From positions 1 through 37,549 of the forward strand of contig JAGKQJ010000023.1 of NCBI GenBank assembly GCA_017898095.1: a stretch of 37,549 bases of DNA. Direction: 5' to 3'. The notes under the pieces are model-generated. The model made no database searches. It saw nothing but the letters and a program-made list of their open reading frames with translations, and had not been told where the DNA came from. Positions 23,452 through 31,756 of this stretch are shown piece after piece; within the stretch, counting starts at the first letter, position 1, and every line of letters starts with the position of its first letter. The DNA comes from Bacillaceae bacterium Marseille-Q3522 (lineage in GTDB: Bacteria > Bacillota > Bacilli > Bacillales > Cytobacillaceae). A program made the position numbers and the translations under genes.

Positions 23452-24000
23452 TTATCCATTTGCTATATTCGCAAAGTAGCGGTCCATTCTTCCTCTTTCA
23501 CGCAATGCTTCCTTACGGCTTGCGAGAACCTTTGTTCGATCTCTTTTTTTATGGCGATGGACAATTTCAGCGGGAAAGATATCGGTATTTTGACACCATT
23601 TGAAGTTTTTTTCCTTGCATTGTTTGATGCAGAGAGCGATTAATGCAGGATTTGTAAGTGGAAGATGAATATTACTGTAGTGTTTTCGATCTTGAATTTG
23701 CGTTAGTTGTTTTTTCATGATACTGCGAAGTTTTCTCACATCAACCGCCAGTTTCCCGAGTTCTTCTTCACAATTTTTTAATAATGAAATTGCTTTTTGC
23801 AGAGTGCGTTCAGCCCCATTATAATTATTTCTGCGATAATGATAGCAGGAAACGGCTAATAAAATAAGTCCTACCCAGACTGATTTCTTATTTCCTTTAT
23901 CTATATTTTTCCAATATTCTACTAATATTTCATGGCATTCAAAATAATCACGATCGCCATGAAAATGTACTAAAAAAGTAATATATTCTTTTGGATACAT
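23452..24000 (-). CDS. ypuF: YpuF-like DUF309 protein
   Basis: A 182-residue protein. The DUF309 motif is visible near the N-terminus as FHGDRDYFECHEILVEYWK (residues 13-31), followed by GLILLAVSCYHYRRNNYNGAERTLQKA, an all-helical domain of unknown function. The C-terminal 50 residues are basic (VHRHKKRDRTKVLASRKEALRERGR) and not part of the domain. GGAGGGAG lies just before ATG 24000 on the minus strand. In B. subtilis ypuF is beside scpA; here it is divergent from scpA with its own promoter. Confidence 0.82.
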   Translation of the reverse strand: MYPKEYITFLVHFHGDRDYFECHEILVEYWKNIDKGNKKSVWVGLILLAVSCYHYRRNNYNGAERTLQKAISLLKNCEEELGKLAVDVRKLRSIMKKQLTQIQDRKHYSNIHLPLTNPALIALCIKQCKEKNFKWCQNTDIFPAEIVHRHKKRDRTKVLASRKEALRERGRMDRYFANIANG

Positions 24001-24024
24001 GTTTCTCCCTCCAATTAATATGAT

Positions 24025-24053
24025 ACTATATTTTATTTATCTTGTGTGTACAA
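24025..24053 (-). promoter_or_regulatory. SigA-type promoter of the DUF309 gene
   Basis: On the minus strand TTGTAC (24053-24048) and TATAGT (24030-24025) with a 17-bp spacer. Confidence 0.6.
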
Positions 24054-24100
24054 AAAAGTTTCCAATAAATAAAGGGATCCCTATTAGATGAAAATTTTCA

Positions 24101-24129
24101 TTGGACAAGATGCTTTAATCAACTATACT
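24101..24129 (+). promoter_or_regulatory. SigA-type promoter of scpA-scpB
   Basis: TTGGAC (24101-24106) and TATACT (24124-24129) with a 17-bp spacer, about 40 bp before the scpA start. Confidence 0.7.
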
Positions 24130-24168
24130 ATTAGTATCAGAAATAAATGGAGACTTTGGTGAAAAAAT

Positions 24169-24933
24169 ATGCCGTATCAAGTTAAAATAAGCGCTTTTGA
24201 AGGACCGCTGGACCTATTGTTGCATCTTATTAACCGATTAGAAATCGATATCTACGATATTCCCGTAGCAACGATCACAGAACAATATTTGGATTATATA
24301 CATACAATGCAAGAGTTAAAGCTTGATGTTGCAAGTGAGTATTTAGTAATGGCTGCAACACTTTTAGCGATTAAGAGTAAAATGCTTTTGCCTAAACGTG
24401 AAGAGGAATTGTTTGATGATGAGTATATTCCCGAAATGGAGGAGGATCCGCGCGAAGAACTTGTTGCCCGGCTTATTGAATACCGGAAATATAAAGAAGC
24501 GGCGCAGGATTTAAAAACGTTAGAGCAGGAAAGAAGTTTACTTTATACAAAGCCACCCAGTGATTTGACGCCATTTTTAAAAAATATTAAGGATGAGCGG
24601 ATTAACCTGGATGTTTCGCTTTACGATATGTTGAGTGCGTTGCAAAAAATGCTGCGCCGGAGAAGATTGCAGCAGCCTTTGGCAACAAAAGTAACACGGC
24701 AGGAGATACCAATTGAAAAACGGATGGAAGAAATCGTAATGTATCTTCAAGCTGCCTCCGGAAGAACAAGTTTTTATGAGTTATTTCCTTCCAATGAGCG
24801 AGAACAAATTGTTGTCTCCTTTTTGGCAATTCTTGAATTAATGAAGCGGCAGGCAATTGATGTTGTTCAAGATCACAACTTTTCCGAAATCTTTGTATCG
24901 GCGAAAGGAGGATGGAGTGAGGTTGGAAAATAA
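24169..24933 (+). CDS. scpA: Segregation and condensation protein A
   Basis: A 254-residue kleisin that with ScpB and SMC forms the bacterial condensin. The N-terminal domain ([39 protein letters not shown]) binds the SMC neck, the middle acidic and helical segment binds ScpB, and the C-terminal winged helix ([31 protein letters not shown]) binds the SMC head. Length matches the family. ATG 24169 is preceded only by a weak GGTGA at suitable distance. The gene overlaps scpB by 17 bp. Confidence 0.95.
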   Translation: MPYQVKISAFEGPLDLLLHLINRLEIDIYDIPVATITEQYLDYIHTMQELKLDVASEYLVMAATLLAIKSKMLLPKREEELFDDEYIPEMEEDPREELVARLIEYRKYKEAAQDLKTLEQERSLLYTKPPSDLTPFLKNIKDERINLDVSLYDMLSALQKMLRRRRLQQPLATKVTRQEIPIEKRMEEIVMYLQAASGRTSFYELFPSNEREQIVVSFLAILELMKRQAIDVVQDHNFSEIFVSAKGGWSEVGK

Positions 24934-25507
24934 TAAACGATTGCAAGGAATTTTAGAAAGCCTTCTTTTTGCAGCCGGAGATGAAGGACTTACGACAAAG
25001 CAAATTTCCCATGTCATGGAAATAAACGAGGAAACGGTAATACAGCTGCTGGAGGGCTTACAAAAAGAATATAAGAAACATTCACGCGGAATAACGCTCG
25101 TCCTGCTCGCAAATACGTATCAGCTTGTTACGAAGAAAGAGCATGCTCTCTTTTTGAAAAAATTAATCGAGTCACCCAATTCTTCCACTTTATCGCAGGC
25201 GGCCCTGGAAACATTAGCGATTATTGCCTATAAACAGCCGATAACGAGAGCGGAGATTGAGGAAATCCGCGGGGTTAAAACAGAACGTCCATTGCAGACT
25301 CTGGCGGCGAAGGCATTAATAAAAGAGGTTGGCCGTACAGAAAGCACAGGGAGAGCATATTTATATGGAACAACGAAAGATTTTTTGGAGCATTTTGGAT
25401 TGAAAAGCCTGCAGGAATTACCGGTTCTCCCGGAAAATACGAAAGAAGAATATGAACAGCAGGAAGCCGATCTTTTCTTTGAAAAAATCCAGGAGATTGA
25501 TTCCTAA
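24917..25507 (+). CDS. scpB: Segregation and condensation protein B
   Basis: A 196-residue protein with two winged-helix domains that dimerises and wraps the middle of Scp[21 protein letters not shown] opens domain 1 and [38 protein letters not shown] is the hallmark of domain 2. The C-terminus is acidic. GTG 24917 has AAAGGAGG 5 nt upstream; a TTG at 24923 is an alternative. Coupled to scpA by overlap. In B. subtilis ypuI follows; it is absent here. Confidence 0.94.
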   Translation: MRLENNKRLQGILESLLFAAGDEGLTTKQISHVMEINEETVIQLLEGLQKEYKKHSRGITLVLLANTYQLVTKKEHALFLKKLIESPNSSTLSQAALETLAIIAYKQPITRAEIEEIRGVKTERPLQTLAAKALIKEVGRTESTGRAYLYGTTKDFLEHFGLKSLQELPVLPENTKEEYEQQEADLFFEKIQEIDS

Positions 25508-25626
25508 AAAGTTTACTTTTCATTTTCAGGGAAAAAGTTGCACTTCTCTTATTGAAAACGATGATTTACTAAACACACAAGACCTGCTGACGTTACATAC
25601 TCGGATGAAAATATTATTTTCAGATC

Positions 25627-25674
25627 AAAAAAGATGTCCCTAAATCAAAGAATCGATTTAAGGACATCTTTTTA
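25627..25674 (+). terminator. Rho-independent terminator after scpB
   Basis: AAAGATGTCCCTAAATC pairs with GATTTAAGGACATCTTT (one mismatch) and is followed by TTTTTA; the A-run on the left makes it bidirectional. Confidence 0.85.
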
Positions 25675-25783
25675 TTGTGGTCAAAATCCTTTGTTTATAT
25701 GCTACGGCGTTAATAGGTAAAGCCAGAATGAAAAATGAAAATTAAAGGATATACATAAAGAAAAAAGAAGGAACGCCATGTCC

Positions 25784-26168
25784 GATAAAGTGAAACTTCC
25801 ATCAGTGGGGGTTTTTCGACGTACAGGACGTACTAGTGCCGACGTTGCAACAGGACGCCTAAGCCTTTAGTCGGTAGACGTACAGGACGTACTAGTGCCG
25901 ACGTTGCAACAGGACGCCTAAGCCTTTAGTCGACCTTCATCCCCCACTGATGGTTAGTCACACAGAGCCTGATTGAAATATCTAAGAGCTGAATCTCTAA
26001 GAAAAACCTTACCACGCAGAGCCTGGTTGAATTTTCTAAGGGCTAAAGCCCAAAGAAAATTCTTATCTCACCAATCGGGCTTTTAGGGGCAGTTTATCCC
26101 CCGGCTAAAATGATTGGTTTCACCTCTATTATTGAGGCGGGGGTATTACTGCCTTAATCTGCGATAAA
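25784..26168 (+). repeat. Modular structured repeat, copy B (two CAGGACG units)
   Basis: Same ends as copy A (GATAAAGTGAAACTTCC and CTTAATCTGCGATAAA) and same modules, but the inner unit is present twice with a 59-bp period (GTACAGGACGTAC at 25821 and 25880). In both units the second hairpin is broken: GCAACAGGACG is followed by CCTAAGCC rather than TTGC. The AAGCCTGATTG stem region is also partly duplicated (AGAGCCTGATTG at 25976 and AGAGCCTGGTTG near 26020). Confidence 0.85.
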
Positions 26169-26171
26169 TTC

Positions 26172-26357
26172 AGGAGTGAGGACATAAAATCGTGGAAAGA
26201 GGACATAAATCAAAAGAATGGAGACATAAATGTGGAGAATGAGGACAAAAAACGAAAAAGGGGACATAACTCCAAAAAATAAGGACAAAACAGCAGAAAA
26301 CGAGGACATAAGCTCAAAGAATGAAGATAAAACTCCACAAAATCAGGACAAAAAAAA
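26172..26357 (+). repeat. 21-bp minisatellite (GAGGACATAA... type), about nine units
   Basis: GGACA(T/A)AA recurs at 26180, 26201, 26222, 26243, 26262, 26283, 26304, 26325 and 26345 with degenerate A-rich spacers such as CTCAAAGAATGA. In one frame it reads as seven-residue repeats (NEDKTPQ-like), but that frame has no ribosome binding site and leads into the sod gene only because no stop intervenes. It forms the 5' region of sod and may affect its mRNA. Confidence 0.75.
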
Positions 26358-26424
26358 GAACATTTTAGCCCTGATTTCATACGATAGGAAGGAAAAATCC
26401 GCAAGTTTAACGAGGAGGGGGAAC

Positions 26425-27318
26425 ATGAGCTCATTTCGTGATTACGTAAAAGATGTCCTGCAATGGAATGAAAAATTACAAGAATTTTTAGAATCGGAAA
26501 AAGTCCAAAAGGATAATGAACTATGGGAACGGCTCGATCATTTAACAGAAATTATCGAAGAAGTGAACGGAAAAGATTTAAATACGGAGCAATTGCTGCG
26601 TGTTCAAGCAAAAGTGGATGAATTACACGGGAAATTCGAACAATATTTTTCCAATCGGCAAAGCATCGGATCTGTTTTTATAAATGAACCATATGTGCCT
26701 GCAGGAAAGCATACTCTGCCTCCATTGCCTTACTCATTTAATGCATTAGAGCCATATATATCGGAAGAAATTATGAGGCTTCATTATACGAAACATCATC
26801 AATCCTATGTGGATGGATTAAACAAGGCAGAAAAAAAGTTGGCGGAGGCACGGCGGTCAGGAAATTTTGATGAAATTAAAGCACTGTCTCGGGAGCTTGC
26901 CTTTAATGGCTCAGGGCATTATTTGCATACGATTTTCTGGAATAATATGAAAGCAAACGGCGGGGGAAGACCTTCAGGTGCATTATTAACCGAGATTGAA
27001 AAATATTTTGGCAGTTTTGAAACTTTTAAAAAACAGTTTTCGGAAGCAGCAAAGAAAGTTGAAGGACCCGGCTGGGCAATCTTAGTATGGTCACCGCGCT
27101 CACGTCATCTGGAAATCCTGCAAACAGACAGCCATATGCTCTTCACACAGTGGGATACAATACCTCTACTAGTATTGGATGTATGGGAGCATGCTTATTA
27201 TTTACAATATAAAAACAAGAAAGCAGAGTATGTAGACCAGTGGTGGAATGTCGTCAATTGGAAAGATGTCGAGGATCGTTTTCGCAAGGCAAGCCAATTA
27301 AAGTGGCCTCCTTATTAA
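26425..27318 (+). CDS. Superoxide dismutase (Fe/Mn family) with N-terminal extension
   Basis: A 297-residue protein. Residues 1-90 form an extra charged, helical region (YVKDVLQWNEKLQEFLES, LDHLTEIIEEVNGKDL); the Fe/Mn SOD fold follows: LPYSFNALEPYISEEIMRLHYTKHHQSYV (first metal His), LAFNGSGHYLHTIFW (second His) and LVLDVWEHAYYLQYKNKKAEYVDQWW (metal Asp and His). This architecture is like SodF of B. subtilis, where activity is less certain than for SodA. ATG 26425 has GAGGAGGGGG 5-6 nt upstream; the open frame extends further upstream only through the minisatellite. It replaces ypuI between scpB and dacB. Confidence 0.85.
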   Translation: MSSFRDYVKDVLQWNEKLQEFLESEKVQKDNELWERLDHLTEIIEEVNGKDLNTEQLLRVQAKVDELHGKFEQYFSNRQSIGSVFINEPYVPAGKHTLPPLPYSFNALEPYISEEIMRLHYTKHHQSYVDGLNKAEKKLAEARRSGNFDEIKALSRELAFNGSGHYLHTIFWNNMKANGGGRPSGALLTEIEKYFGSFETFKKQFSEAAKKVEGPGWAILVWSPRSRHLEILQTDSHMLFTQWDTIPLLVLDVWEHAYYLQYKNKKAEYVDQWWNVVNWKDVEDRFRKASQLKWPPY

Positions 27319-27651
27319 ATTTGCGCTTTCTCCAGTACAGTCAATTCACAAAAGATTTTTCAATCTGACAACGGCACCGGCTAAAATAATGAAAATGTTT
27401 TACAGGCGGGGCAGTGTCTCCGCCTGAGTCCCGAAAGTTTCGATTTCGAAAACGAGTTCATTATGAATCTTCAGGTTTATAGGCATATACCTCCTTGACC
27501 GGCATAAACTTGTACAAGAAAAGATATTTTTTCTGCATGATAATATTTAAAAGAATTATGGCGGGAAAGATCCTCCGTCTGTCCGGCTTTACATTTTCTA
27601 CCCTTTTTAAAATACAATCAATAGTTAAAGGAAGGAGATGAGGAGGAAAAA
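27319..27651. other. 333-bp gap between sod and dacB
   Basis: No recognised gene family. It holds a GC-rich hairpin AGGCGG...CCGCCT at about 27404-27425, one candidate small ORF on the minus strand (27400-27486), and AATACAAT (27611-27618), a possible SigE -10 for dacB without a convincing -35. Confidence 0.4.
27400..27486 (-). CDS. Candidate 28-residue small ORF, unknown function
   Basis: Minus-strand ATG at 27486 is preceded by an excellent AAGGAGG three to four bases away and encodes MPINLKIHNELVF then EIETFGTQAETLPRL before TAA. I do not recognise it. It could be a real microprotein, a leader peptide, or chance; the only evidence is the ribosome binding site and the isolated position. 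Confidence 0.25.
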   Translation of the reverse strand: MPINLKIHNELVFEIETFGTQAETLPRL

Positions 27652-28800
27652 ATGACGTCAGCGAAAAAAATGTTCTGTATTACACTCATTACCTCATTGC
27701 TTTTCTTGCTTTTTCCGGTGTCACTAAAGGCTTCTGTAGAAGTTAGTGCAAAAAGTGCAATATTAATCGAGCAGGGATCAGGGAGAATTTTATTTGAAAA
27801 AGATGCCTTTACACCGCGGCGGATCGCAAGCATAACAAAAATAATGACGGCTATTCTTGCAATTGAGTCAGGAAAAATGGATCAAAAGGTAAAAATAAGC
27901 AAGAGTGCAGCAATAGATGGCTCATCAATTTATTTACAGGAAGGGGAAGAGATTAAGCTGGAGGATTTAGTTTACGGTCTTATGCTTCGTTCCGGGAACG
28001 ATGCTGCTGTTGCAATCGCAGAATTTGTCGGCGGAAGTGTGGAAGGCTTTGTTTTTTTAATGAACCAAAAGGCAGCGGAAATCGGCATGGAACATACTCA
28101 TTTCGCGAATCCCCACGGACTGGACGATCATGAAGATCATTATTCCACCGCATACGATATGGCAATTCTCACAAGGTATGCGATGATGAATGATACATAC
28201 AAAAAAATATCCGGGACAAAAACGCATCGCACCCCTGATCCGGGAGAAAAGTGGGACCGTGTCTGGAAAAATAAAAACCGGCTGTTAACGGAGCTTTATG
28301 ACTACACAACCGGGGGGAAAACAGGCTATACAAAAAGGGCAAAACGTACGCTTGTTACAACAGCAACAAAAAATGATTTGGATTTGATCGCGGTTACATT
28401 AAACGCACCTGATGACTGGAATGATCATATTCAAATGTATGAAACAGCTTTTCAACAATTTAAAAATGTGAAAGTGCTTGAAAAAGGCAGCATTAAAGAA
28501 GTGGATCATGCCATTTACAAAAATAAAGTATATATAAAAAACCCGGTATTCTATCCGGTATTAAAAAAAGAGAGAGAGCTTTTTAAAATTGAATTTACTT
28601 TGCAGAAGCCGAAAAGAAATTGGCGGAATGAAGAAAACATTCCTGAAAAAGTCGGACAAGCGAAAATATATTTTGATAAAACATTAATAAAGACGGTTCC
28701 AATCTATTTTGAATCTGATAATGAAAAACAAGCAACCGGCTTCTTTGGTGAATTTCAACGAATTTTTCAGGCATTTATAGGTGTCGGTTCCTATGGTTAA
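27652..28800 (+). CDS. dacB: Sporulation D-alanyl-D-alanine carboxypeptidase DacB (PBP5*)
   Basis: A 382-residue mother-cell carboxypeptidase that trims cortex stem peptides. Signal peptide about 1-27 (MFCITLITSLLFLLFPVSLKA). Motifs S60-I-T-K63, S114-G-N116 and K223-T-G225 are intact; the C-terminal region after 270 is the beta-rich PBP5 domain with an amphipathic tail. ATG 27652 has GGAGG 7 nt upstream. The order dacB-spmA-spmB is the B. subtilis SigE operon, and spmA overlaps the dacB end by 8 bp. Paralogue of dacF in the same window. Confidence 0.94.
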   Translation: MTSAKKMFCITLITSLLFLLFPVSLKASVEVSAKSAILIEQGSGRILFEKDAFTPRRIASITKIMTAILAIESGKMDQKVKISKSAAIDGSSIYLQEGEEIKLEDLVYGLMLRSGNDAAVAIAEFVGGSVEGFVFLMNQKAAEIGMEHTHFANPHGLDDHEDHYSTAYDMAILTRYAMMNDTYKKISGTKTHRTPDPGEKWDRVWKNKNRLLTELYDYTTGGKTGYTKRAKRTLVTTATKNDLDLIAVTLNAPDDWNDHIQMYETAFQQFKNVKVLEKGSIKEVDHAIYKNKVYIKNPVFYPVLKKERELFKIEFTLQKPKRNWRNEENIPEKVGQAKIYFDKTLIKTVPIYFESDNEKQATGFFGEFQRIFQAFIGVGSYG

Positions 28801-29380
28801 TTATATATGGGTATTTTTAACGTTGTTTGGCATTATTTTTGCGATGGTAAATGGAACGATGTCCGAAGTGAACGAAGCTATTTTTTCCGGGGCAAAAGAA
28901 GCGGTAACGTTATGTATCGGCTTAATCAGTGTACTTGTTTTTTGGATCGGACTAATGAAAATTGCTGAAGATGCCGGATTGTTAAAAAAGCTTGCTAATC
29001 TGTTTCGTCCGCTTGTAAAGAAGCTGTTTCCCGAAATTCCCGCAGATCATCCGGCAATGGGTTACATTTTATCCAATATGATGGCAAATATGTTTGGCCT
29101 CGGCAATGCTGCTACCCCGCTCGGGATTAAAGCAATGGAGGAATTACAGGCGTTAAATGGCGGAAAAAATACAGCAAGCCGCTCCATGATTACTTTTTTA
29201 GCAATTAATACATCCAGTATTACATTCGTGCCAACGACAGTCATCGCCATCAGAATGAATTATAATGCTGCGCAGCCGACCGATATTGTGTTTCCCACCT
29301 TTCTTGCGACCGTTATTTCGGCAATCGGTGCGATTGTGATTGATCGTTATTTTCATTACCGAAGAACGCGAAAAGGATGA
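28793..29380 (+). CDS. spmA: Spore maturation protein A
   Basis: A 195-residue membrane protein with nucleoside-transporter-gate type segments (GLISVLVFWIGLMKIAEDAGLL, NMMANMFGLGNAATPLGIKAM, ASRSMITFLAINTSSITFVPTTVIAIR). SpmA and SpmB are needed for full spore core dehydration. ATG 28793 gives MVNYIWVFLTLFG, matching B. subtilis, and overlaps the dacB stop by 8 bp. The GTG at 28781 is less likely. Confidence 0.93.
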   Translation: MVNYIWVFLTLFGIIFAMVNGTMSEVNEAIFSGAKEAVTLCIGLISVLVFWIGLMKIAEDAGLLKKLANLFRPLVKKLFPEIPADHPAMGYILSNMMANMFGLGNAATPLGIKAMEELQALNGGKNTASRSMITFLAINTSSITFVPTTVIAIRMNYNAAQPTDIVFPTFLATVISAIGAIVIDRYFHYRRTRKG

Positions 29381-29386
29381 AGGCAT

Positions 29387-29926
29387 ATGGAAATTATTTC
29401 GCTATTGTCTCTTTCATTTATTCCGCTGTTAATTGGCTTTATCCTCCTATATGGAACAATAAAACGGATTCCGACGTATGAACGTTTTGTTGAGGGAGGG
29501 AAAGAAGGCATCCAGATTGCATTTCAAATTATCCCGTTTTTAGTCGGAATGCTTGTGGCGATAACCGTTTTTCGCTCTTCCGGCGCCCTTGATTTTTTTA
29601 TGGAGCTACTGCGCCCGCTTCTTGAATGGATTGGTGTTCCTGCCGAAATTGCCCCGTTGGCAATCATCCGTCCCATCTCCGGAAATGCGGCACTCGGCAT
29701 GACGAGCGACCTTATCGCAACGTATGGTCCAGACTCGTTCATCGGCAGGCTGGCAGCAACACTGCAGGGAAGTACGGATACCACCTTTTATGTCCTGACC
29801 GTCTATTTTGGAGCTGTCGGAATAAAAAAAATGGGTGATGCACTGAAAGTCGGTCTGCTTGCCGACCTCGTCGGAATTATAGCGGCAATTGTTGTTGTAA
29901 CCTTAATATTTGGCACAAATGGATAG
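29387..29926 (+). CDS. spmB: Spore maturation protein B
   Basis: A 179-residue membrane protein, partner of SpmA. VEGGKEGIQIAFQIIPFLVGMLVAI, FFMELLRPLLEWIGVPAEIAPLAIIRPISGNAALGM and STDTTFYVLTVYFGAVGIKK are conserved features. ATG 29387 has AAGGATGAAGG a few bases upstream. Last gene of the dacB operon, with a terminator 10 bp further on. Confidence 0.94.
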   Translation: MEIISLLSLSFIPLLIGFILLYGTIKRIPTYERFVEGGKEGIQIAFQIIPFLVGMLVAITVFRSSGALDFFMELLRPLLEWIGVPAEIAPLAIIRPISGNAALGMTSDLIATYGPDSFIGRLAATLQGSTDTTFYVLTVYFGAVGIKKMGDALKVGLLADLVGIIAAIVVVTLIFGTNG

Positions 29927-29936
29927 AATCGATCAG

Positions 29937-29964
29937 CAGGCAGAGTCTTTTTGCCTGTTTTTTT
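29937..29964 (+). terminator. Rho-independent terminator after spmB
   Basis: CAGGCA (29937-29942) pairs with TGCCTG (29952-29957), followed by seven T residues. Confidence 0.75.
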
Positions 29965-29985
29965 GTACCGGAAAATAGTGAAATG

Positions 29986-30254
29986 CGATAAAGTGAAACT
30001 TCCATCAGTGGGGGTTTCTTTCAACCCCCACTGATGGTTAGTCACGCATAGCCTGATTGAATTTTCTAAGGGCTAAAGCCCAAAGAAAATTCTTATCACG
30101 CGGAGCCTGACTGATTTTTCTAAGAGCTAAAGCTCTAAGAAAAACCTTGTTTCACCAATCGGGCTTTTAGGGGCAGTTTATCCCCCACCTAAAATGATTG
30201 GTATCACCTCTATTTTTGAGACGGGGGTATTACTGCCCCTTAATCTGCGATAAA
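29986..30254 (+). repeat. Modular structured repeat, copy C (no CAGGACG unit)
   Basis: Begins GCGATAAAGTGAAACTTCC and ends CTTAATCTGCGATAAA. The outer stem CATCAGTGGGGG / CCCCCACTGATGG is closed by only TTTCTTTCAA, i.e. the 58-59 bp unit is absent. The nested GGGCTAAAGCCC stem is followed by a second version around GAGCTAAAGCTC. TGCGATAAA recurs just outside at 30273. It fills most of the spmB-rluB gap. Confidence 0.85.
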
Positions 30255-30352
30255 ATAATAAACTTGGGCATAATGCGATAAAGAAGTAGAAAAATATCGT
30301 GTATAAGGGTAGTATTATCTTTGGATAACGAGGAAAGGTTGAGGTGAAATAT

Positions 30353-31078
30353 TTGGAAAGATTACAAAAAGTAATCGCTCATGCAGGCATTGCTTCCAGG
30401 CGTAAGGCTGAAGAATTGATTACCGAAGGGCAGGTAACAGTAAACGGAAAGGTTGTCAAGGAACTGGGGGTTAAAGTTTCAGCATCGGACAAAGTCGAGG
30501 TGAACGGGATTCCGATTGATCGGGAACAGCCTGTTTATTTTTTGCTATATAAACCGCGTGGTGTCATATCAAGCGTAAAAGACGAAAAAAGAAGAAAAGT
30601 GGTAATAGATTTTTTTCCGGAAATTAAGGAAAGAATTTATCCGGTCGGCAGATTGGACTTTGATACTTCCGGATTACTTTTACTAACAAACGACGGCGAG
30701 TTTGCTAATTTACTCATGCATCCGAAAAATGAAATAGAAAAAGTGTATGTTGCGAAGATAAAGGGGATTCCGTTAAAGGAAAAATTAAAAAGTCTCGAAA
30801 AAGGGATCCGTCTGGAAGACGGAAAAACGGCACCGGCAAAAGCAAAATTGCTATCTTTTGATAAAAAAAAGCAAACTGCGATTGTAGAATTAACAATTCA
30901 TGAAGGTAAAAACAGACAAGTACGGCGCATGTTTGAAGCAATCGGCCATCAGGTGATGAAATTGAAAAGGGAACGTTATGGCTTTCTAACACTTCACGGC
31001 TTAAATGCAGGGGAAGCAAGGGAATTAACAGCCCATGAAGTAAAGCAATTACGTGTGTTAGCACAAAAAGCACGTTAA
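30353..31078 (+). CDS. rluB: 23S rRNA pseudouridine synthase RluB
   Basis: A 241-residue RsuA/RluB family enzyme. N-terminal S4 RNA-binding domain (residues 1-60: MERLQKVIAHAGIASRRKAEEL, EGQVTVNGKVV) and the catalytic domain with GRLDFDTSGLLLLTNDGE (catalytic Asp102) and the late EGKNRQVRRMFEAIGHQVMKLKR. It should modify U in helix 93 region of 23S rRNA, as RluB does. TTG 30353 gives the family N-terminus and has GAGGTG 6 nt upstream; GTG 30344 is also possible. Same neighbour relation (rluB then resA) as in B. subtilis. Confidence 0.92.
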   Translation: MERLQKVIAHAGIASRRKAEELITEGQVTVNGKVVKELGVKVSASDKVEVNGIPIDREQPVYFLLYKPRGVISSVKDEKRRKVVIDFFPEIKERIYPVGRLDFDTSGLLLLTNDGEFANLLMHPKNEIEKVYVAKIKGIPLKEKLKSLEKGIRLEDGKTAPAKAKLLSFDKKKQTAIVELTIHEGKNRQVRRMFEAIGHQVMKLKRERYGFLTLHGLNAGEARELTAHEVKQLRVLAQKAR

Positions 31079-31210
31079 CTGACTTTTATTCCGGCAAAGA
31101 ATCGAGAGTATGTTCACAGAAATGTCATAATTGCTGAAAGTGGTTAACAATGTCTCGATAATGAAAAATGTTATAATAAAATCCAAATGAAGTTCTACAG
31201 GGGTGGGAGA

Positions 31211-31738
31211 ATGATCAAAAAAAAGCGCTTTTACCTGAGAACAGCAGTATTATTTGTCTTAGGTACAGCTGTTCTGTACACAATGTATGCGAACTTTACA
31301 AAAGGGGAAATGAAAAAGGTTACTGTCGGAGAAAAAGCTCCTGATTTTGTCTTAACAGATATGAACGGGGAAAAGCACCAGCTTTCTGATTACCGCGGCA
31401 AGGGAGTGTTGCTAAATTTCTGGGGAACCTGGTGCAAGCCGTGCGAAAAAGAAATGCCGTATATGGAGAATTTATATCAGCAATTTGAAAAAGAAGGCGT
31501 ACATACGCTTGCTGTCAATGTCGGTGAGTCAGATTTTGCCGTCAGTAAATTTATCGAGCGCCACGGGCTGACTTTCCCGATTGTCATTGACCGGGGAGGG
31601 CAGGTGCAGACGGCATACCGGATCAATCCGCTGCCGATTACGTTCCTCATTAATAAAGAAGGAGTCGTTGTTAAAGCGCATACAGGAGCCTTAACAGAAG
31701 AAATGCTGCAAATGTTTATGAAGGAAATAAAGCCTTAA
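31211..31738 (+). CDS. resA: Thiol-disulfide oxidoreductase ResA
   Basis: A 175-residue membrane-tethered thioredoxin-like protein that reduces the haem-binding cysteines of apocytochrome c on the outer face of the membrane. An N-terminal anchor (residues 10-27) is followed by the thioredoxin domain with W74-C75-K-P-C78 in NFWGTWCKPCEKEMPYMENL; B. subtilis has CEPC, so the first X differs. The cis-Pro loop NPLPITFLI is present. ATG 31211 has GGTGGGAGA directly before it. TATAAT at 31172-31177 is a possible -10. First gene of resABCDE. Confidence 0.93.
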   Translation: MIKKKRFYLRTAVLFVLGTAVLYTMYANFTKGEMKKVTVGEKAPDFVLTDMNGEKHQLSDYRGKGVLLNFWGTWCKPCEKEMPYMENLYQQFEKEGVHTLAVNVGESDFAVSKFIERHGLTFPIVIDRGGQVQTAYRINPLPITFLINKEGVVVKAHTGALTEEMLQMFMKEIKP

Positions 31739-31756
31739 TATGGGGAGTTATTTAAT

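Noticed and set aside
25779-25870. Small ORF starting MSDKVKLPSVG after GAAGGAACGCC
   Set aside because: From the second codons on it is the translated start of repeat copy B, so any original gene there is gone.
26230-26424. Upstream extension of the SOD reading frame as coding
   Set aside because: It is the translated minisatellite; the strong GAGGAGGGGG and ATG 26425 fit the family N-terminus better.
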